Assembly (NCBI GenBank): GCA_000469685.2
Contig: LS997563.1
Span: 1,782,720-1,846,719, forward strand
Length of the DNA stretch: 64,000 nucleotides
Origin: Haemonchus contortus
Taxonomy: Eukaryota; Nematoda; Chromadorea; Rhabditida; Trichostrongylidae
Reading direction: 5' to 3'
Below the pieces are notes generated by a model. The model worked only from the letters and a program-made list of their open reading frames with translations. It had not been told where the DNA came from and ran no database searches. The stretch's first letter is position 1, and each line of letters starts with the position of its first letter. Both the position numbers and the translations under genes were made by a program. Shown in pieces: positions 1 through 11,700 of the stretch.

Positions 1-3000
1 AAAACCGATGCATATGAGGCATTTTGAGAAAATAACATTTTTTCGACTTTTTTTTCGTAAGGGTCCCCCGCATGAAAATTTCGAAAAAAGTCATACTCCC
101 AAAACATGTCAAATGTATGATTTTTGAATTCAACTCGTCGAGCTGAGTTGAAAACCGATGCATATGAGGCATTTTGAGAAAATAACATTTTTTCGACTTT
201 TTTTTCGTAAGGGTCCCCCGCATGAAAATTTCGAAAAAAGTCATACTCCCAAAACATGTCAAATGTATGATTTTTGAATTCAGCTCGTCGAGCTGAGTTG
301 AAAACCGATGCATATGAGGCATTTTGAGAAAATAACATTTTTTCGACTTTTTTTTCGTAAGGGTCCCCCGCATGAAAATTTCGAAAAAAGTCATACTCCC
401 AAAACATGTCAAATGTATGATTTTTGAATTCAACTCGTCGAGCTGAGTTGAAAACCGATGCATATGAGGCATTTTGAGAAAATAACATTTTTTCGACTTT
501 TTTTTTCGTAAGGGTCCCCCGCATGAAAATTTCGAAAAAAGTCATACTCCCAAAACATGTCAAATGTATGATTTTTGAATTCAGCTCGTCGAGCTGAGTT
601 GAAAACCGATGCATATGAGGCATTTTGAGAAAATAACATTTTTTCGACTTTTTTTCGTAAGGGTCCCCCGCATGAAAATTTCGAAAAAAGTCATACTCCC
701 AAAACATGTCAAATGTATGATTTTTGAATTCAGCTCGTCGAGCTGAGTTGAAAACCGATGCATATGAGGCATTTTGAGAAAATAACATTTTTTCGACTTT
801 TTTTTCGTAAGGGTCCCCCGCATGAAAATTTCGAAAAAAGTCATACTCCCAAAACATGTCAAATGTATGATTTTTGAATTCAGCTCGTCGAGCTGAGTTG
901 AAAACCGATGCATATGAGGCATTTTGAGAAAATAACATTTTTTCGACTTTTTTTTCGTAAGGGTCCCCCGCATGAAAATTTCGAAAAAAGTCATACTCCC
1001 AAAACATGTCAAATGTATGATTTTTGAATTCAGCTCGTCGAGCTGAGTTGAAAACCGATGCATATGAGGCATTTTGAGAAAATAACATTTTTTCGACTTT
1101 TTTTTCGTAAGGGTCCCCCGCATGAAAATTTCGAAAAAAGTCATACTCCCAAAACATGTCAAATGTATGATTTTTGAATTCAGCTCGTCGAGCTGAGTTG
1201 AAAACCGATGCATATGAGGCATTTTGAGAAAATAACATTTTTTCGACTTTTTTTTCGTAAGGGTCCCCCGCATGAAAATTTCGAAAAAAGTCATACTCCC
1301 AAAACATGTCAAATGTATGATTTTTGAATTCAGCTCGTCGAGCTGAGTTGAAAACCGATGCATATGAGGCATTTTGAGAAAATAACATTTTTTCGACTTT
1401 TTTTCGTAAGGGTCCCCCGCATGAAAATTTCGAAAAAAGTCATACTCCCAAAACATGTCAAATGTATGATTTTTGAATTCAGCTCGTCGAGCTGAGTTGA
1501 AAACCGATGCATATGAGGCATTTTGAGAAAATAACATTTTTTCGACTTTTTTTTCGTAAGGGTCCCCCGCATGAAAATTTCGAAAAAAGTCATACTCCCA
1601 AAACATGTCAAATGTATGATTTTTGAATTCAGCTCGTCGAGCTGAGTTGAAAACCGATGCATATGAGGCATTTTGAGAAAATAACATTTTTTCGACTTTT
1701 TTTTCGTAAGGGTCCCCCGCATGAAAATTTCGAAAAAAGTCATACTCCCAAAACATGTCAAATGTATGATTTTTGAATTCAGCTCGTCGAGCTGAGTTGA
1801 AAACCGATGCATATGAGGCATTTTGAGAAAATAACATTTTTTCGACTTTTTTTTCGTAAGGGTCCCCCGCATGAAAATTTCGAAAAAAGTCATACTCCCA
1901 AAACATGTCAAATGTATGATTTTTGAATTCAGCTCGTCGAGCTGAGTTGAAAACCGATGCATATGAGGCATTTTGAGAAAATAACATTTTTTCGACTTTT
2001 TTTTCGTAAGGGTCCCCCGCATGAAAATTTCGAAAAAAGTCATACTCCCAAAACATGTCAAATGTATGATTTTTGAATTCAGCTCGTCGAGCTGAGTTGA
2101 AAACCGATGCATATGAGGCATTTTGAGAAAATAACATTTTTTCGACTTTTTTTTCGTAAGGGTCCCCCGCATGAAAATTTCGAAAAAAGTCATACTCCCA
2201 AAACATGTCAAATGTATGATTTTTGAATTCAGCTCGTCGAGCTGAGTTGAAAACCGATGCATATGAGGCATTTTGAGAAAATAACATTTTTTCGACTTTT
2301 TTTTCGTAAGGGTCCCCCGCATGAAAATTTCGAAAAAAGTCATACTCCCAAAACATGTCAAATGTATGATTTTTGAATTCAGCTCGTCGAGCTGAGTTGA
2401 AAACCGATGCATATGAGGCATTTTGAGAAAATAACATTTTTTCGACTTTTTTTTCGTAAGGGTCCCCCGCATGAAAATTTCGAAAAAAGTCATACTCCCA
2501 AAACATGTCAAATGTATGATTTTTGAATTCAGCTCGTCGAGCTGAGTTGAAAACCGATGCATATGAGGCATTTTGAGAAAATAACATTTTTTCGACTTTT
2601 TTTTCGTAAGGGTCCCCCGCATGAAAATTTCGAAAAAAGTCATACTCCCAAAACATGTCAAATGTATGATTTTTGAATTCAGCTCGTCGAGCTGAGTTGA
2701 AAACCGATGCATATGAGGCATTTTGAGAAAATAACATTTTTTCGACTTTTTTTTCGTAAGGGTCCCCCGCATGAAAATTTCGAAAAAAGTCATACTCCCA
2801 AAACATGTCAAATGTATGATTTTTGAATTCAGCTCGTCGAGCTGAGTTGAAAACCGATGCATATGAGGCATTTTGAGAAAATAACATTTTTTCGACTTTT
2901 TTTTCGTAAGGGTCCCCCGCATGAAAATTTCGAAAAAAGTCATACTCCCAAAACATGTCAAATGTATGATTTTTGAATTCAGCTCGTCGAGCTGAGTTGA

Positions 3001-6000
3001 AAACCGATGCATATGAGGCATTTTGAGAAAATAACATTTTTTCGACTTTTTTTTCGTAAGGGTCCCCCGCATGAAAATTTCGAAAAAAGTCATACTCCCA
3101 AAACATGTCAAATGTATGATTTTTGAATTCAGCTCGTCGAGCTGAGTTGAAAACCGATGCATATGAGGCATTTTGAGAAAATAACATTTTTTCGACTTTT
3201 TTTTTCGTAAGGGTCCCCCGCATGAAAATTTCGAAAAAAGTCATACTCCCAAAACATGTCAAATGTATGATTTTTGAATTCAGCTCGTCGAGCTGAGTTG
3301 AAAACCGATGCATATGAGGCATTTTGAGAAAATAACATTTTTTCGACTTTTTTTTCGTAAGGGTCCCCCGCATGAAAATTTCGAAAAAAGTCATACTCCC
3401 AAAACATGTCAAATGTATGATTTTTGAATTCAGCTCGTCGAGCTGAGTTGAAAACCGATGCATATGAGGCATTTTGAGAAAATAACATTTTTTCGACTTT
3501 TTTTTCGTAAGGGTCCCCCGCATGAAAATTTCGAAAAAAGTCATACTCCCAAAACATGTCAAATGTATGATTTTTGAATTCAGCTCGTCGAGCTGAGTTG
3601 AAAACCGATGCATATGAGGCATTTTGAGAAAATAACATTTTTTCGACTTTTTTTTCGTAAGGGTCCCCCGCATGAAAATTTCGAAAAAAGTCATACTCCC
3701 AAAACATGTCAAATGTATGATTTTTGAATTCAGCTCGTCGAGCTGAGTTGAAAACCGATGCATATGAGGCATTTTGAGAAAATAACATTTTTTCGACTTT
3801 TTTTTCGTAAGGGTCCCCCGCATGAAAATTTCGAAAAAAGTCATACTCCCAAAACATGTCAAATGTATGATTTTTGAATTCAGCTCGTCGAGCTGAGTTG
3901 AAAACCGATGCATATGAGGCATTTTGAGAAAATAACATTTTTTCGACTTTTTTTTCGTAAGGGTCCCCCGCATGAAAATTTCGAAAAAAGTCATACTCCC
4001 AAAACATGTCAAATGTATGATTTTTGAATTCAGCTCGTCGAGCTGAGTTGAAAACCGATGCATATGAGGCATTTTGAGAAAATAACATTTTTTCGACTTT
4101 TTTTTCGTAAGGGTCCCCCGCATGAAAATTTCGAAAAAAGTCATACTCCCAAAACATGTCAAATGTATGATTTTTGAATTCAGCTCGTCGAGCTGAGTTG
4201 AAAACCGATGCATATGAGGCATTTTGAGAAAATAACATTTTTTCGACTTTTTTTCGTAAGGGTCCCCCGCATGAAAATTTCGAAAAAAGTCATACTCCCA
4301 AAACATGTCAAATGTATGATTTTTGAATTCAGCTCGTCGAGCTGAGTTGAAAACCGATGCATATGAGGCATTTTGAGAAAATAACATTTTTTCGACTTTT
4401 TTTCGTAAGGGTCCCCCGCATGAAAATTTCGAAAAAAGTCATACTCCCAAAACATGTCAAATGTATGATTTTTGAATTCAGCTCGTCGAGCTGAGTTGAA
4501 AACCGATGCATATGAGGCATTTTGAGAAAATAACATTTTTTCGACTTTTTTTCGTAAGGGTCCCCCGCATGAAAATTTCGAAAAAAGTCATACTCCCAAA
4601 ACATGTCAAATGTATGATTTTTGAATTCAACTCGTCGAGCTGAGTTGAAAACCGATGCATATGAGGCATTTTGAGAAAATAACATTTTTTCGACTTTTTT
4701 TTCGTAAGGGTCCCCCGCATGAAAATTTCGAAAAAAGTCATACTCCCAAAACATGTCAAATGTATGATTTTTGAATTCAGCTCGTCGAGCTGAGTTGAAA
4801 ACCGATGCATATGAGGCATTTTGAGAAAATAACATTTTTTCGACTTTTTTTTCGTAAGGGTCCCCCGCATGAAAATTTCGAAAAAAGTCATACTCCCAAA
4901 ACATGTCAAATGTATGATTTTTGAATTCAGCTCGTCGAGCTGAGTTGAAAACCGATGCATATGAGGCATTTTGAGAAAATAACATTTTTTCGACTTTTTT
5001 TTCGTAAGGGTCCCCCGCATGAAAATTTCGAAAAAAGTCATACTCCCAAAACATGTCAAATGTATGATTTTTGAATTCAACTCGTCGAGCTGAGTTGAAA
5101 ACCGATGCATATGAGGCATTTTGAGAAAATAACATTTTTTCGACTTTTTTTTCGTAAGGGTCCCCCGCATGAAAATTTCGAAAAAAGTCATACTCCCAAA
5201 ACATGTCAAATGTATGATTTTTGAATTCAGCTCGTCGAGCTGAGTTGAAAACCGATGCATATGAGGCATTTTGAGAAAATAACATTTTTTCGACTTTTTT
5301 TTCGTAAGGGTCCCCCGCATGAAAATTTCGAAAAAAGTCATACTCCCAAAACATGTCAAATGTATGATTTTTGAATTCAGCTCGTCGAGCTGAGTTGAAA
5401 ACCGATGCATATGAGGCATTTTGAGAAAATAACATTTTTTCGACTTTTTTTTCGTAAGGGTCCCCCGCATGAAAATTTCGAAAAAAGTCATACTCCCAAA
5501 ACATGTCAAATGTATGATTTTTGAATTCAGCTCGTCGAGCTGAGTTGAAAACCGATGCATATGAGGCATTTTGAGAAAATAACATTTTTTCGACTTTTTT
5601 TTCGTAAGGGTCCCCCGCATGAAAATTTCGAAAAAAGTCATACTCCCAAAACATGTCAAATGTATGATTTTTGAATTCAGCTCGTCGAGCTGAGTTGAAA
5701 ACCGATGCATATGAGGCATTTTGAGAAAATAACATTTTTTCGACTTTTTTTTCGTAAGGGTCCCCCGCATGAAAATTTCGAAAAAAGTCATACTCCCAAA
5801 ACATGTCAAATGTATGATTTTTGAATTCAGCTCGTCGAGCTGAGTTGAAAACCGATGCATATGAGGCATTTTGAGAAAATAACATTTTTTCGACTTTTTT
5901 TTCGTAAGGGTCCCCCGCATGAAAATTTCGAAAAAAGTCATACTCCCAAAACATGTCAAATGTATGATTTTTGAATTCAGCTCGTCGAGCTGAGTTGAAA

Positions 6001-8480
6001 ACCGATGCATATGAGGCATTTTGAGAAAATAACATTTTTTCGACTTTTTTTTCGTAAGGGTCCCCCGCATGAAAATTTCGAAAAAAGTCATACTCCCAAA
6101 ACATGTCAAATGTATGATTTTTGAATTCAGCTCGTCGAGCTGAGTTGAAAACCGATGCATATGAGGCATTTTGAGAAAATAACATTTTTTCGACTTTTTT
6201 TTCGTAAGGGTCCCCCGCATGAAAATTTCGAAAAAAGTCATACTCCCAAAACATGTCAAATGTATGATTTTTGAATTCAGCTCGTCGAGCTGAGTTGAAA
6301 ACCGATGCATATGAGGCATTTTGAGAAAATAACATTTTTTCGACTTTTTTTTCGTAAGGGTCCCCCGCATGAAAATTTCGAAAAAAGTCATACTCCCAAA
6401 ACATGTCAAATGTATGATTTTTGAATTCAGCTCGTCGAGCTGAGTTGAAAACCGATGCATATGAGGCATTTTGAGAAAATAACATTTTTTCGACTTTTTT
6501 TTCGTAAGGGTCCCCCGCATGAAAATTTCGAAAAAAGTCATACTCCCAAAACATGTCAAATGTATGATTTTTGAATTCAGCTCGTCGAGCTGAGTTGAAA
6601 ACCGATGCATATGAGGCATTTTGAGAAAATAACATTTTTTCGACTTTTTTTTCGTAAGGGTCCCCCGCATGAAAATTTCGAAAAAAGTCATACTCCCAAA
6701 ACATGTCAAATGTATGATTTTTGAATTCAGCTCGTCGAGCTGAGTTGAAAACCGATGCATATGAGGCATTTTGAGAAAATAACATTTTTTCGACTTTTTT
6801 TTCGTAAGGGTCCCCCGCATGAAAATTTCGAAAAAAGTCATACTCCCAAAACATGTCAAATGTATGATTTTTGAATTCAGCTCGTCGAGCTGAGTTGAAA
6901 ACCGATGCATATGAGGCATTTTGAGAAAATAACATTTTTTCGACTTTTTTTTCGTAAGGGTCCCCCGCATGAAAATTTCGAAAAAAGTCATACTCCCAAA
7001 ACATGTCAAATGTATGATTTTTGAATTCAGCTCGTCGAGCTGAGTTGAAAACCGATGCATATGAGGCATTTTGAGAAAATAACATTTTTTCGACTTTTTT
7101 TTCGTAAGGGTCCCCCGCATGAAAATTTCGAAAAAAGTCATACTCCCAAAACATGTCAAATGTATGATTTTTGAATTCAGCTCGTCGAGCTGAGTTGAAA
7201 ACCGATGCATATGAGGCATTTTGAGAAAATAACATTTTTTCGACTTTTTTTCGTAAGGGTCCCCCGCATGAAAATTTCGAAAAAAGTCATACTCCCAAAA
7301 CATGTCAAATGTATGATTTTTGAATTCAGCTCGTCGAGCTGAGTTGAAAACCGATGCATATGAGGCATTTTGAGAAAATAACATTTTTTCGACTTTTTTT
7401 TCGTAAGGGTCCCCCGCATGAAAATTTCGAAAAAAGTCATACTCCCAAAACATGTCAAATGTATGATTTTTGAATTCAGCTCGTCGAGCTGAGTTGAAAA
7501 CCGATGCATATGAGGCATTTTGAGAAAATAACATTTTTTCGACTTTTTTTTCGTAAGGGTCCCCCGCATGAAAATTTCGAAAAAAGTCATACTCCCAAAA
7601 CATGTCAAATGTATGATTTTTGAATTCAGCTCGTCGAGCTGAGTTGAAAACCGATGCATATGAGGCATTTTGAGAAAATAACATTTTTTCGACTTTTTTT
7701 CGTAAGGGTCCCCCGCATGAAAATTTCGAAAAAAGTCATACTCCCAAAACATGTCAAATGTATGATTTTTGAATTCAGCTCGTCGAGCTGAGTTGAAAAC
7801 CGATGCATATGAGGCATTTTGAGAAAATAACATTTTTTCGACTTTTTTTTCGTAAGGGTCCCCCGCATGAAAATTTCGAAAAAAGTCATACTCCCAAAAC
7901 ATGTCAAATGTATGATTTTTGAATTCAGCTCGTCGAGCTGAGTTGAAAACCGATGCATATGAGGCATTTTGAGAAAATAACATTTTTTCGACTTTTTTTC
8001 GTAAGGGTCCCCCGCATGAAAATTTCGAAAAAAGTCATACTCCCAAAACATGTCAAATGTATGATTTTTGAATTCAGCTCGTCGAGCTGAGTTGAAAACC
8101 GATGCATATGAGGCATTTTGAGAAAATAACATTTTTTCGACTTTTTTTTCGTAAGGGTCCCCCGCATGAAAATTTCGAAAAAAAGTCATACTCCCAAAAC
8201 ATGTCAAATGTATGATTTTTGAATTCAGCTCGTCGAGCTGAGTTGAAAACCGATGCATATGAGGCATTTTGAGAAAATAACATTTTTTCGACTATTTTTT
8301 CGTAAGGGTCCCCCGCATGAAAATTTCGAAAAAAGTCGTACTCTCAAAACATGTCAAATGTATGATTTTTGAATTCAGCTCGTCGAGCTGAGTTGAAAAC
8401 CGATGCATATGAGGCATTTTGAGAAAATAACATTTTTTCCGACTTTTTTTTCGTAAGGGTCCCCCGCATGAAAATTTCGA
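1..8480. repeat. Tandem satellite array, 150-bp monomer, about 56 copies
   Basis: The same 150-base unit repeats head to tail from base 1, with near-identical copies at 1, 151, 301 and onward. The main internal variation is the length of a T run (7-9 T) after a cgac motif, which shifts the phase by one base now and then. A second variant is gaattcAA versus gaattcAG before ctcgtcgag (AA form near 131, 431, 4627 and 5078). Each unit contains a short inverted repeat, CAGCTC-gtc-GAGCTG. Units are nearly identical inside the array. The last three or four (8170-8480) carry private changes, after which the array stops mid-unit. The array runs off the left edge. Because 150 is a multiple of three, long open frames arise by chance; they are not genes. 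Confidence 0.98.
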
Positions 8481-8795
8481 ATGAGGAAGAGCGATGGGAC
8501 TAATTCCGTTTCGATTATTTTTCTTTTGCAACTGTAGTTATAGTTTCAACCCTCGAACGAGAACAGCGAAGATCTTAAAATATACATGTGCACTTTTATC
8601 ATCACAGTGAAATGTTATACAACCGTAATTATGTATATCATCAGCATCTGCCCATCATAAGTAAATGTTATCTTATTTACACTCAGTCAATCACAACACC
8701 CACAGATGAAAATGAATGCTAACGAATAAAATTCATAAACACATAAAGAAGCGCAGCTGATTTGAACTACTGGCAAACAAAATTGCGGACCAGCT

Positions 8796-11700
8796 TCAAA
8801 ACTCGAGTTTTTGTATCAAGGCTGCTGGAAGATCTGTTCTGAGCTGGAGCACTCTGATCGAGTCATTCGCTGATAGCATACGAGCTATAGGAGATGCTCT
8901 CGTTGCTTCTCTCAATTCGATTGCCTCATCCACATTCTCCACGTTTAGAAGAGCAACAATCTGAAGATGCATCTCTCATCCTCATTAGAACTCAAGTTTG
9001 TTGCATCAGGAAGACTCTATACGAAATCCCAGTCCACCGCAAGCGATCCCAACGCCTCTACGAAGTTGCTTCCCGGAATTGGAAAATCGCGGTGCCATTT
9101 CAAAAGAATTGTAGCTTCTACGAGACTCAAGCACGGGGACTAAAACTTATCAGACCTACGGAGCTAAGTATGGCGGTGCCTAGGGTAGTGTCAAGTAGCG
9201 CTCAACCACATGAGTAGTACCTGGGTCAAATCTCGAAACAATACCTATATAGGCCAATCGAAATTCCATCCCTTTATGTCGGTTATTCGGCACCAAAGTC
9301 GTCGGATTATGAGCGAAGAGAAGCACCGACCTGTACATATGTGAGTCCCTTCCATTGGACCTACCCTCTCGCCCCTTTTCCATGCGAAATCTTTGTATCG
9401 ATGAAAGCCACTATTCTATTCCCAATTTGAGTCAAATGCAGGGTCACGTCCAAAAACGGGATCAATTACCACTGTAAAAACTTTATCCTTCATGGATCTC
9501 AGTCCTACACTACCTCGAATAAAAGACAGCAAAACTACCAAAATGATCACTTTCGACAATCAACTAGTGCACTGCCCACATAAACTCCGTTCCTATTTTC
9601 CCTTCAAGATGATAACAACAAAAACCGACCTGTGATAAACGGGCACATCTTTCTCTTGCTGTCCAGCCTGCAATTCCGCTCAGGTATGCACTTAGCTGAC
9701 GGAACTCGCGATCGAGCTGCAAGCCACCCAGCCGATTAAATGAACACTTCATGATGACACGTTCGAACTGGCCCTCCACCTCACTGCATACGCTCAACAG
9801 CAAACTCTGAATCCAGTATTTGTGATGGTTACCAAAGTTTCACTGTTTCTTTCCATGAGTCCAATATACTGCAAACCTGAAAGTTCTCTTTGTGTAGTAC
9901 AGGCTCGAAGCTTGCAATCTGCCTGTCGAGATTAGCGTTAAACTGCTCAATGAATGGATCAACAGCTTCAAATTCCGCCAACTGCACGTCGGTCAGCGTA
10001 TGAGGCAAATCGAGGAAAGCATCACAACTGAAACACTTTTTATAATACTTTTAGGAATATTTACTTTATTTATAGTTCGGTCATCAACCAATCACAGCGC
10101 GCACATCAAAAGTTCAAGGAAATCGTAGAGGACCATAAATTGATGAGTGAAACCGACTTTCTGTTCCTCTAACAGGTCGCCTTCCAAGTTTCTCAAACAC
10201 AAGCTAATTGCAAACCTCGTTTTAAGTTTAGGACGAAATGTTGTCTTGCACAAAGATTCCATTCCAACTGTTGCCAAATGATGCATCTTTCGCGACACAT
10301 CCGCCAGCTGGCTTACGGCATGTTCAAGTTTTCCTACTTCCACGCTGCTACGCTGAAAATTACTACTACATAGTATCAAGTTTTATAATCTTTGAAAAGA
10401 GAAGATGACGCTAAAAATTAATTCCCGAAAAACCAGAGCAGAAAAAGTGTTAGATAATCAAGAATGCTGACCACATAACAGCTGAAGGAAATTCAGCCTC
10501 GGTTATACCACACTAGCCACCCAGAATGCAAGGAAACATCTACATTTTCATTTATTCCCATCTTTCGGGAACTAATACAGGACTCCTCCACGAAATGAAC
10601 CATGTTGAGTTATTTCGGTATAATGTTCTTGATCATTAAAAGTGGGTGATCCATGACGTTACCTGAGTCTTACTCCATTCATTTTCTAATCCCTTGCGAA
10701 GGTCTATCAGTAATTCGCCAGTTCCGCGAGCATTGTTGGCCGCTGTGATAAAATGATCTCGCTGAACATCTGCATCAGCTGACTTTCCTAAAAAGAAAAA
10801 TTAGTCAAGCAGAAATCAAATATAAAAACTAAAACATCAAATCTGTTCCGCATACCGTGCTGTATGACGTTGTAGGCATTCTGTGCTGTTTGAAGCGCTT
10901 CGGCTGCAAAATTAGTTGACGGATAGCCAGCCTAAATAAACACAGCAATATATTCCACAAGGTTATGAAAACGTTGCTCAATTATCAAAAGCAAAGAATA
11001 AACAATAAGCAGCATAAATAATGCTATGTATGTCCACACCTGAATGGTGTTGTAGAGATGTTGGTAGAATGTAGTTTCGAGAAGAGCAACACCGTAATTC
11101 AGCGCTGCGCAAACACAATCCACAGAACCACTACTCATGGCACGTCTGACGCATTTACGTACCAAGAACAACACGTCGTCAACAACGGAGCTGGAAGCGG
11201 GCCGCATTTGACCGAGGTTACATTGTTCATTTGTAACTTTTTCTTAGGGTTAGAACTCATTGTCAGATTCGAACAATTCAGGAAGTGTTTGGATAGGACT
11301 TGGATTTAGCTGGGTGGTAAAAATAGAGAGAGGGATTCGAAAAGGGGGTTCATCCAAGACGCCCATCGGGAAGGGTTGCGTAAGATAAAGAAAAGTACGA
11401 GACGAATAAATCCGAAAGATATAAGAACTTCGTACAAAAACAATATCATTTGCCACCTAAACCCACTTCGATTTCGAATAGTTATTCTAAAAAAACCTCA
11501 AAAGCCCTTCTTCCTTAGCATCCATGTCAATTGCCTTCCGGACAGATTCCTGCATGTAGTACTGTTCCAGTAATAGATAGTTCCCCAGGATCTCCTGAAA
11601 GCCAATTCTAACAAGTCAAGCTATAACTGGCAGCACTGATTTTTCCAAAAAAAGCCGGCTGCTTCACCTGCATTTTTGAGCCAACAAGACTCCGGTTCAA

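Noticed and set aside
581..8283. Long minus-strand open frames (up to 1268 codons) in the left array
   Set aside because: They are translations of the 150-base satellite unit; frames switch at T-run indels, and there is no splice or codon evidence of a gene.
1..8480. Regular repeats as a possible CRISPR array
   Set aside because: The whole 150-base unit repeats without unique spacers, and the rest of the window is eukaryotic.
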